DNA of 7,932 nucleotides, taken from contig JADFLZ010000084.1 of the NCBI GenBank assembly GCA_022564135.1, positions 1 through 7,932 on the forward strand, given 5' to 3'. This document shows, piece by piece, positions 1 to 5,999 of this stretch (the first letter of the stretch is position 1; every line of letters starts with the position of its first letter). This stretch comes from Candidatus Zixiibacteriota bacterium. Its GTDB lineage: Bacteria; Zixibacteria; MSB-5A5; GN15; FEB-12. Made by a program: the position numbers and the translations under genes. The notes under the pieces were generated by a model. It saw only the letters and a list, made by a program, of their open reading frames with translations. It ran no database searches and was not told the origin of the DNA.

Positions 1-173
1 TTTTAGAAGTTATAGAGACAGAGCCCTCCGCCAAAGGAGATACGGTTACAAATATTACCAAGCCAGCCAAACTTGAAACCGGACTGGTTGTTAAAGTTCC
101 CTCTTTTGTTAAAGAAGGAAACAAGGTCAAGGTCGATACCCGTACCGGAGAATACCTGGAGCGGGCCAAATAG
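1..173 (+). CDS. efp: Elongation factor P, C-terminal part (5' end outside window)
   Basis: Reading from base 3, 57 codons end in TAG at 171-173. The translated tail contains the stretches KPAKLETGLVVKVPSFV, EGNKVKVDTRTGEY and the terminal LERAK, which match the C-terminal OB-fold (domain III) of bacterial EF-P. EF-P binds the ribosome between the P and E sites and relieves stalling on polyproline stretches. The N-terminal KOW-like domain and the modifiable loop residue lie upstream of the window, so the type of post-translational modification cannot be judged. The next gene, rnhC, begins 3 nt after the stop, so the two are probably co-transcribed and translationally coupled. The eIF5A/YeiP alternatives are unlikely because the VDTRTGEY motif is typical of EF-P proper. 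Confidence 0.93.
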   Translation, partial: LEVIETEPSAKGDTVTNITKPAKLETGLVVKVPSFVKEGNKVKVDTRTGEYLERAK

Positions 174-176
174 CCG

Positions 177-830
177 ATGGCCGCAGGCAGGAAAATTATT
201 GGGGTAGACGAGGCAGGTAAAGGGGATTTTCTCGGACCGCTGGTAGTCGCCGGTTTTTTATGCAGCGAGTCGGATTTTGAGCGGCTGACAGAGCTCGGTG
301 TACGCGACTCGAAAGCAATTGCAGAAAAGAAACTGCTTGGCATAAGTGACCAGCTGCGGGCGCTCTATCCTCATTTTATTTTGATAATTTCTCCCGAAGA
401 GTACAATGTTCGCTACAAAAAAATAAAAAATCTCAACAAACTTCTGGCAGACTGCCATGCCGATGTCATAACTGAAATAGCCTCGTCGAACCAGGCAGAC
501 AGAGCTTTGATTGATAAATTTGGCAAGTCCGAGCTTGTCGAAAAAGCTCTGTCCGAAAGAAATCAGAATATTGAGCTGATTCAGGAAGTGAAAGGGGAGA
601 GGCATCTGCCGGTTGCCGCCGCTTCTATTTTAGCCAGAGCATCGTTTGTTGATGAGATGAAAAAGCTTGAAGTAAAGTATGGTATGCCGGTACCAAAAGG
701 GGCCTCAGCAATAGTTGATGAGGCCGCCCGCAGACTTATCGATAAACACGGAGAAAAAACTTTAGGCAAAGTTGCCAAACTTCATTTCAAAAACAGACAG
801 AGAGTAACTGTTACCAACCTGTTTGCCTGA
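177..830 (+). CDS. rnhC: Ribonuclease HIII, short form without the N-terminal TBP-like domain
   Basis: 217 aa. It should hydrolyse the RNA strand of RNA-DNA hybrids in the cytoplasm, for example R-loops and lagging-strand primers. The start of the catalytic core, GVDEAGKGDFLGPLVVAG (residues 9-26), carries the GKGD version of the motif that separates RNase HIII from RNase HII (usually GRGP). Other HIII-like blocks are GVRDSK (41-46), LIDKFG (111-116) and GERHLPVAAASILAR (140-154). By family comparison the likely metal-binding residues are D11, E12, D113 and E160 (or D159). Typical RNase HIII proteins are near 300 aa with an N-terminal TBP-like substrate-binding domain. Here the catalytic motif begins at residue 7, and the upstream sequence is efp, so that domain is absent. 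The ATG lies 3 nt after the efp stop with only a distant GGAG upstream, suggesting translational coupling. RNase HII is the alternative name if the short length is weighted over the motif. Confidence 0.88.
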   Translation: MAAGRKIIGVDEAGKGDFLGPLVVAGFLCSESDFERLTELGVRDSKAIAEKKLLGISDQLRALYPHFILIISPEEYNVRYKKIKNLNKLLADCHADVITEIASSNQADRALIDKFGKSELVEKALSERNQNIELIQEVKGERHLPVAAASILARASFVDEMKKLEVKYGMPVPKGASAIVDEAARRLIDKHGEKTLGKVAKLHFKNRQRVTVTNLFA

Positions 831-841
831 ACTACTCAGGC
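825..841. terminator. Small hairpin over both stop codons of the convergent genes (possible weak bidirectional terminator)
   Basis: GCCTGA (825-830) and TCAGGC (836-841) form a perfect 6-bp stem with a 5-nt ACTAC loop. It sits exactly in the 10-nt gap between the convergent rnhC and lipoprotein genes and includes the rnhC TGA and the first base of the lipoprotein stop. There is no T-tract on either side, so it is not a convincing intrinsic terminator. It could be a 3'-end stabiliser or chance. Confidence 0.3.
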
Positions 842-1581
842 TAATATGAAAATCCGTGGCTGATTAGTTCGGCTTCAATATTACCTGTCGGCTCATTTGA
901 ATCCAAAGAGCCGATCACATACTTTACCAGGCCAACTCCGGGAGCAAACCAGTAGTAATTTCTGGTGCTGCCGCTGCCGTCATTGGAAATCCTGACAGTA
1001 TTGCTGTAGTAGTCACCGTTGCTCAGTTGAATCGATTCATATTTGTCAACGGTCATGACTGCCGATCCATCGGTCGGGAAGCTCTTATTAGCTACGCCGC
1101 TGTCGCCGGTATTGCCTGAATCATTGGTGAGTTTATTGTCAGTTATGATAATGGTAAAATCGTCTTCGGTTCCGGCACTGATAGATGAAAATCTGGACCA
1201 GCTTTTACCAACTGTGAGAGGGATATCCAGGACTTTCTCGCCTGCTGAATTACTGCTTTCATATATTGTCAATGAGCTTGATGAAACCACGATAAAGCCG
1301 GTATCAACTGAATTTCCGATTCTGGAAATCCATTGAACAGCAGAATCTTCAAGGAACGGAATCTTTTTACCAACTTTAAAAACTATAATTTCAGAGGAAC
1401 GGTTTACTTCTGTCAGCTCAAATGTTGATTGATACGATTCATCTAAAGGAAAGTATTGAACTACATCATTATTTGAAAAGCTTACGGGATCTGAAGCCGT
1501 GACAAAATGCCCCGAACAACCCCAGGCAAAAGCTGAGATAATCAGGATTATTGCTGCTACTTTGGTGCTCTTATTAATCAT
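841..1581 (-). CDS. Predicted lipoprotein of unknown function
   Basis: 246 aa. The N-terminus MINKSTK is followed by a hydrophobic helix (about residues 8-20) and the sequence AFAWGC. Cys22 is therefore the likely lipidated residue, although Trp at the -2 position makes the lipobox atypical. The mature part is beta-rich and Ser/Thr/Asn-rich, with YFPL at 43-46 and a C-terminal block WFAPGVGLVKYV (211-222). A 'YFPL ... fapGVGlVKy' arrangement recurs in uncharacterised bacterial lipoproteins; no enzyme motif is visible. The frame stays open upstream to an ATG at 1680. I prefer the ATG at 1581 because GGAGG (plus-strand 1591-1595) lies 9 nt before it and because this start places the signal peptide at the N-terminus. 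The gene is divergent from the signalling operon and convergent with rnhC, so it is transcribed alone. Function unknown; probably anchored in the outer or inner membrane. Confidence 0.75.
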   Translation of the reverse strand: MINKSTKVAAIILIISAFAWGCSGHFVTASDPVSFSNNDVVQYFPLDESYQSTFELTEVNRSSEIIVFKVGKKIPFLEDSAVQWISRIGNSVDTGFIVVSSSSLTIYESSNSAGEKVLDIPLTVGKSWSRFSSISAGTEDDFTIIITDNKLTNDSGNTGDSGVANKSFPTDGSAVMTVDKYESIQLSNGDYYSNTVRISNDGSGSTRNYYWFAPGVGLVKYVIGSLDSNEPTGNIEAELISHGFSY

Positions 1582-1590
1582 CGTTTTCTC

Positions 1591-1595
1591 CCTCC
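1591..1595 (-). promoter_or_regulatory. Shine-Dalgarno site deciding the lipoprotein start
   Basis: On the minus strand this reads GGAGG, followed by GAGAAAACG and then the ATG at 1581 (9-nt spacer). It is the strongest ribosome-binding site in the window. It favours 1581 over the longer in-frame ATG at 1680, which would put 33 extra residues in front of the signal peptide. Confidence 0.75.
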
Positions 1596-1612
1596 GAACT
1601 GGATAAGTGCTC

Positions 1613-1643
1613 TTATATGCTCCATTTGCCAAAGTTATTGCAA
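1613..1643 (-). promoter_or_regulatory. Candidate promoter for the lipoprotein gene
   Basis: On the minus strand, TTGCAA (1638-1643) is a possible -35 element. It is followed after 18-19 nt by CATATA/ATATAA (1613-1619) as a possible -10 element, about 32 nt upstream of the ATG. The spacing is slightly long and neither box is a perfect sigma70 match. The sigma factor consensus of this lineage is unknown. Confidence 0.25.
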
Positions 1644-1778
1644 GAGGGGTGCCCAAAAAGATACTTTGAGGTAACCCCATTAACAGTTGTTGTTTAGGGG
1701 TGAATACTAAAGTTGTGAGTTAGATGTCGAGCGGGTATGGTATGGGAAACAGGCCATATTCTGAGGATAAATATCATG

Positions 1779-1806
1779 TTGCCGTCAGGCTCAACAGGGC
1801 TATAGA
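1779..1806 (+). promoter_or_regulatory. Candidate promoter for the three-gene signalling operon
   Basis: TTGCCG (1779-1784) and TATAGA (1801-1806), separated by 16 nt, resemble -35 and -10 boxes. They would give a leader of roughly 45 nt before the ATG at 1858. An imperfect inverted repeat, GTTGCC / GGC-tc-AAC (1778-1795), overlaps the -35 box and TTGCCG recurs at 1808-1813, so an operator is conceivable. A second possible -10, TATAAC at 1828-1833, has no good -35. The remainder of the intergenic region 1582-1857 shows no tRNA, small gene or strong terminator that I can recognise. Confidence 0.3.
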
Positions 1807-1857
1807 ATTGCCGATAAATAAACAAACTATAACGAGTTAGAAACACAGGTTCGATTT

Positions 1858-3843
1858 ATGCAGTTAATAAGTTTAGACCAGCTGATGTTGATATTACTTC
1901 TGGCCGGGCTGGTCATGTTATCCAGAGCAAGAAAATGGATAGTTGCTAAAAACCCGAAAGGGTATAATCAAATTTCTGCAGGGATCTCTCTAATATCATT
2001 TTGGGGAGTTATTTCTGTTTTGCAAAACACGTTTTTCGCAAGTGAGATTGTATCTGCAGAGACAGCGGTGATGACAGAAACTCTGATGTTGCTGGTCGCT
2101 TTGTCTGGAATTGTCCTGCTGAGTTCGGGGATGTCGTACTGGCTGCCGGTTTCAAAAAAGCAAATCAGAAAAACTAATGCCGCGCATAAACATGATAAAG
2201 AGGTACTGGCCCTGGCCAATATATTATTGGCTGGCTCTGCGACTGAAAAGTTTTTTACAGAAATTGCAGACTGGCTGGTAAAAAGTTTCGAGCTTGAACA
2301 GGTTGATGTTCTCTCAATTTCCGATAAGACCTCTCGTTCGAGTTTAGTGGCATCGGCAGGAAGTCTTGATAATCTGCACCTGCTGCCAGAGGCAAATCTT
2401 GATAAGAGCAGCTGGCATAGAAAGATTCGGTCAAAGCAAGTGACAAAGCTTGAAGAATTAGGTCTGTCAAACTCTAGCGAACAGGAAGAATTTGGATATG
2501 CTTTAAAGTTTACTATAACAGCAGGCCGTTCGCTACTTTTTGTTATGTGGTCCAAACAGAGCAAGTTAGCTGAAATGTTAACTCCTGAAATCATAGATAT
2601 TTTAGAAAGCGGCATTGTCACCAATCTTGAGCAGCAAACATTGATATTGACCAGCGACTTCAGCCGCAACTGCGATAAAAAAACCAGGCAAATCTTAAGC
2701 AGAGTCAACCATCTGACAAATGCCAACGAAATCATTTCTCAGACATGCCAGCAACTTTCTGAAATAATGCCGCTTGATTTAATGACGTTGGTCTCGTTTA
2801 ACAATAACACCGAAAGCTGTCGTCTTACAGTCGGGGCAACGGCCACTGTGCTGATTGAGACTGGTGTCAATATTTTTGAGAGTACACAGACCTATCTGAC
2901 CAGAATTTCCAGAACGTCTATTCCGGTAACGGAATCTGACCTGACTTCAAAACCGCTGGGCTACGGTACCAGAATGATGGCGGCCTCCGACATAAAGTCG
3001 ATTATTGCAGTTCCGATTTTTGTTCAGGGGAGAATGCAGGGGATAGTTACTGTCGGTTCTACGAGAAAACGAGCATATACCAGAGGAAATTTACAAATGC
3101 TGATATCGGCAGCTCCGGTTTTTGAATTTATGCTCAGCACGATTTACGGCGATCAGATTACTCAGCTTGTCCTCAAACGGGAAAAGGCGATTTGCAGCTT
3201 CGCACTCGATATGACCGCTAATCAAGAATTGGCAGCAGACGCCTTCAGGGAAGCGGCAAGGCTGCTCTACGAATACACTCATTGCGACTCGGTGCGCATA
3301 TCGATGATTGATAAAGATGATTCGTTTCTGACTTCACGGGTGCTTTTAAGCAGCGATAGTCAGAAAACAGTAGTTCCCGAAAAGGGGCATATGATTCTTT
3401 CGCTAATGCCCAGTCATCGCAGCGTAATTGAAACAGGTGAGAGTTTAAACTGTGGTTTTGTCGACGAATTAAACGAAGCAGAACTTTCTCAGTGCTTCAC
3501 TGATACTACTAAAAGTGCGCTTTTGATTCCTATTAAGTCAGGCGGCCGGGTGGCGGGAGTAATAAGTCTGGCGGGGTTTCAGCCTGAAGCTGCTGCTCGT
3601 TTTGATGAACTGACCATGCAATTTGGCGAAATGGTTGCAGCACTCTTAGCCAGGCATATGGAGCGGTCAATATCAGTTTCTTCCAATCAGAGTCGTGCAG
3701 AACTTGATAAAGTAACTGCTCGGGGTCGATTGCGGCAGGGTAGTTTATTAAGCGGGGACTCTTTTGAAACCGTAAAGAACGACAGGCTTTTGTCTGCAAC
3801 TGTGGAGCCAGCCGGTAAAATAAATTTGGTCTTAACCGATTAA
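1858..3843 (+). CDS. Membrane-anchored multi-GAF sensor protein without an output domain
   Basis: 661 aa. Three hydrophobic segments lie near residues 6-22, 39-59 and 75-95. A basic, charged linker (about 99-115) then leads into a long cytoplasmic part. This appears to hold three GAF-type domains, at about 120-262, 280-428 and 440-600. The second and third have the clearest GAF core strands: SIIAVPIFVQGRMQGIVTVG (381-400) and SALLIPIKSGGRVAGVISLAG-like sequence (553-573). The first is divergent. GAF domains bind small ligands or mediate dimer contacts; no chromophore or haem ligand can be assigned. After residue 600 come only about 60 polar residues with no HisKA, HATPase, GGDEF, EAL, phosphatase or DNA-binding motif. 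The TAA stop is followed after 34 nt by the next gene, whose protein contains a kinase-like module. This protein probably senses a signal and acts through the products encoded downstream. The ATG start has only a weak CAGG upstream. Confidence 0.82.
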   Translation: MQLISLDQLMLILLLAGLVMLSRARKWIVAKNPKGYNQISAGISLISFWGVISVLQNTFFASEIVSAETAVMTETLMLLVALSGIVLLSSGMSYWLPVSKKQIRKTNAAHKHDKEVLALANILLAGSATEKFFTEIADWLVKSFELEQVDVLSISDKTSRSSLVASAGSLDNLHLLPEANLDKSSWHRKIRSKQVTKLEELGLSNSSEQEEFGYALKFTITAGRSLLFVMWSKQSKLAEMLTPEIIDILESGIVTNLEQQTLILTSDFSRNCDKKTRQILSRVNHLTNANEIISQTCQQLSEIMPLDLMTLVSFNNNTESCRLTVGATATVLIETGVNIFESTQTYLTRISRTSIPVTESDLTSKPLGYGTRMMAASDIKSIIAVPIFVQGRMQGIVTVGSTRKRAYTRGNLQMLISAAPVFEFMLSTIYGDQITQLVLKREKAICSFALDMTANQELAADAFREAARLLYEYTHCDSVRISMIDKDDSFLTSRVLLSSDSQKTVVPEKGHMILSLMPSHRSVIETGESLNCGFVDELNEAELSQCFTDTTKSALLIPIKSGGRVAGVISLAGFQPEAAARFDELTMQFGEMVAALLARHMERSISVSSNQSRAELDKVTARGRLRQGSLLSGDSFETVKNDRLLSATVEPAGKINLVLTD

Positions 3844-3866
3844 CTGTTGGTTGATCTAAATAGAGC

Positions 3867-3871
3867 AGGGA
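3867..3871 (+). promoter_or_regulatory. Shine-Dalgarno site supporting a TTG start
   Basis: AGGGA lies 6 nt before TTG at 3878-3880. An in-frame TAA at 3857-3859 rules out an earlier start, and the next in-frame ATG is 58 codons further in. The site therefore supports initiation at TTG. Confidence 0.6.
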
Positions 3872-3877
3872 CAGCAA

Positions 3878-5971
3878 TTGATTACTCGCAGCAAAGAGCC
3901 AGATACAAATAACGATCTGGTCTCGGTTAGCTTATCTGAAGAATTATCAGTAATTGAACTTCCCAGAAGCTCGCGTCTGTTTTTAAGAACCGGACTGCCC
4001 AACATCTTTGGAGAGTTGTCTGCTGATGCGGCAGAGAATCCCTGGCTTTTTATGCCAGACGATATTCTAATCGCAATTGAACAACAGTCCGCTCATAATT
4101 CTGATATTATCGTCGTCGATGCTTACGAACTATATCCCGTAGTTCATGAAAATCAAGTTCTGGCAATAGTCGCTATTGTCAGCCATACTTCTTCGGGTTT
4201 AAGCGGCCAGACAACGGACAAGTTGAAGCAGGTACTGCTTAAATCAAGTATCCCTGATAAGAAAGCTGTAATGCAGATATCAGAACAGTTTGTTGCAGAA
4301 CTTTTCGATTTCCGAAAGAGCTACTCAGAATTGGTGAACAAGCTTCTCGGCTTAATGACCGACCAGGCAGCTCGCAGTCACGCCGCCATGTACTGGCTTG
4401 AAAACAACAATCTTTACAGGCGCTGGTCAAAAGGGGATTTACTTCTTAGCGACAAGCTTGCTCTCACTCTTCACGGTGAACACGTCGTCCGCTGGACGAA
4501 TGCCTTGCAGACAGGCCGAGCAATTATTCCTGCTGAGATAGTTGAGTCAGAACCTGTATTCATGGAAAAACCGCCAAATTTCGTTGCCCTTTTTGAGGCA
4601 CCGACCTATGCCGACCGCCGGCAGATTCTGGCAATTGCCATCACCGGTGAAACTAAATTTGATGAAATTGAAAAGATAAAACAGATCAGTCAGCTGTTCG
4701 CCGTTTGCAGCGGCAGTAAAATGACAAATTATACCCAGCTGGCAAAGTTGTTCGGGGAATCGCCCCGTCATCAGCACCTGAGCGGTGGCTATGAGCAGGC
4801 GCTTATCGAAGCTTTCAAAATTTTGGATGAAATAGTAAGAATAGAATCAGTATGTCTTTTGGAATCAGATAATGTCGCGGCCGTTTGTATAAAAAATTCT
4901 CAAAACGAGCATGAGGTAACACGTAAAACCGTAACCGAGATCACCGACGACCTTTCTGCAATCATCAGCGGTGAAAAATCAATTCTGGTCATGCAGGTCA
5001 AGGACAGAGACGGGACTGAAAATAGAGACTTAAATAAAGTTGTCTGCAGGGTTTTTATGAAAGTTCCCGTCAGGGGCGGCGTAGACTCGATCATGCGGAT
5101 TGAATATTACGGGGAGACCAAGCGTGCTCTGGAGCTTGAAGAACTATTTTTGATGATTGCCTCGTATCTTGGTATAAGCGTATCGCTTCAGCTCTCAGAG
5201 AACAAAGGCGCCAAGTATATTAGCAATGACCTTAAATCAGACCAGGATATGGACTCGGTTAACAGGCTCAGAACAATGGAAAAAATAACCGGTGGTTATT
5301 TTCATGAATTCGTAGAGTGCCTCTCGGTAATTTTGGGGCAGGTTCAGATAATGCAGTACGAAATGGGAAACAGCGGTTCGGCGGTAACCACAGAGCATCT
5401 GTTATCTTCTGCCGACAGAATAAATCAGGCTGCCCTGACTCTTGCTTCTGGAATCAACAAAGTTCGAGAAATGAGCATATTCAGCTCCAATGATACCGGC
5501 AGGTTTGTAAGCGCTGATAAGTTTTTAAAAGTGCTGCCGTCATTAACATATGGATATTCGGCAGCTGTCAAAGAATCAAAAAATCTGGAACTGATTGTAC
5601 AGTCGCAGTCTGACGCCAGAATATCGCTGCCGCTTCCGGTACTGCACATTTACGATTACATTTTGCCTCTAATTTTGATTTTGATGGACGAAGCTATTTG
5701 TTCCGGCAGAATTCTGGTGAGTCTGACAGAATATTTCGGAAGGCCGGCGCTGAGAATATCGTTCTCACGAAACATGATCGGCAAACTTGATTTTGAAAAA
5801 CTGACACAACAGCTTTTTGTAAAATTTGATACAGTCACAAGCGACAATGACTTTTTAGAGTTCAGTTACGATGGTGCCGAATTTGTATATAAAGAAGAAG
5901 TAAGCGGGCAGTGTCAGGTAATTTACAAGCTGTCTTCAAAAGCCTTTCCGGTTGAAGAAGCAGCCTATTAA
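3878..5971 (+). CDS. Soluble GAF-containing protein with a degenerate histidine-kinase module (probable pseudokinase)
   Basis: 697 aa, TTG start, no membrane segment. Residues about 20-115 are an unassigned alpha/beta region. About 145-280 and 305-440 look like divergent GAF domains. Residues 468-535 resemble a DHp dimerisation domain: GGYFHEFVECLSVILGQVQI (472-491) keeps the H-E pair of the H-box at H476-E477 and the spacing of the following helix. A second helix (about 505-535) follows. Residues 585-690 have the length and strand pattern of a HATPase domain, but aligned to the next gene's product the N-box Asn is Glu605. The DxGxG residues are replaced by F629, R631 and M633, and no Gly-rich G2 box is present. 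It therefore probably cannot bind ATP in the usual way. It could be a scaffold, an allosteric partner or a phospho-acceptor for the neighbouring kinase. It lies 34 nt after the membrane GAF gene and next to an intact hybrid kinase. The family is otherwise unrecognised. Confidence 0.8.
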   Translation: MITRSKEPDTNNDLVSVSLSEELSVIELPRSSRLFLRTGLPNIFGELSADAAENPWLFMPDDILIAIEQQSAHNSDIIVVDAYELYPVVHENQVLAIVAIVSHTSSGLSGQTTDKLKQVLLKSSIPDKKAVMQISEQFVAELFDFRKSYSELVNKLLGLMTDQAARSHAAMYWLENNNLYRRWSKGDLLLSDKLALTLHGEHVVRWTNALQTGRAIIPAEIVESEPVFMEKPPNFVALFEAPTYADRRQILAIAITGETKFDEIEKIKQISQLFAVCSGSKMTNYTQLAKLFGESPRHQHLSGGYEQALIEAFKILDEIVRIESVCLLESDNVAAVCIKNSQNEHEVTRKTVTEITDDLSAIISGEKSILVMQVKDRDGTENRDLNKVVCRVFMKVPVRGGVDSIMRIEYYGETKRALELEELFLMIASYLGISVSLQLSENKGAKYISNDLKSDQDMDSVNRLRTMEKITGGYFHEFVECLSVILGQVQIMQYEMGNSGSAVTTEHLLSSADRINQAALTLASGINKVREMSIFSSNDTGRFVSADKFLKVLPSLTYGYSAAVKESKNLELIVQSQSDARISLPLPVLHIYDYILPLILILMDEAICSGRILVSLTEYFGRPALRISFSRNMIGKLDFEKLTQQLFVKFDTVTSDNDFLEFSYDGAEFVYKEEVSGQCQVIYKLSSKAFPVEEAAY

Positions 5972-5999
5972 CTCTAAGCGGGACTCTATAAACAATTAC

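Noticed and set aside
1043..1336. 97-codon plus-strand open frame inside the lipoprotein gene
   Set aside because: It is antisense to a lipoprotein with a good ribosome-binding site and signal peptide, and shows no motif of its own.
1582..1680. N-terminal extension of the lipoprotein to the ATG at 1680
   Set aside because: It would place 33 residues ahead of the signal peptide, and the strong GGAGG site lies directly before the ATG at 1581.
1700..1857. Small RNA, riboswitch or tRNA in the 5' region of the operon
   Set aside because: I could not find a cloverleaf, a known riboswitch core or a hairpin followed by a T-tract; only short imperfect inverted repeats are present.
1968..2735. 255-codon minus-strand open frame opposite the multi-GAF gene
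   Set aside because: It is antisense to a gene with clear GAF and membrane features, has no ribosome-binding site or recognisable motif, and is rich in Ser, Leu and Arg as expected for a shadow frame.
3780..3880. Possibility that the first two operon genes are one gene broken by a frameshift
   Set aside because: The first protein ends in a polar tail after a finished GAF domain, the second has its own Shine-Dalgarno site, and an in-frame stop lies upstream of its start. A frameshift is not excluded but nothing in the sequence requires it.
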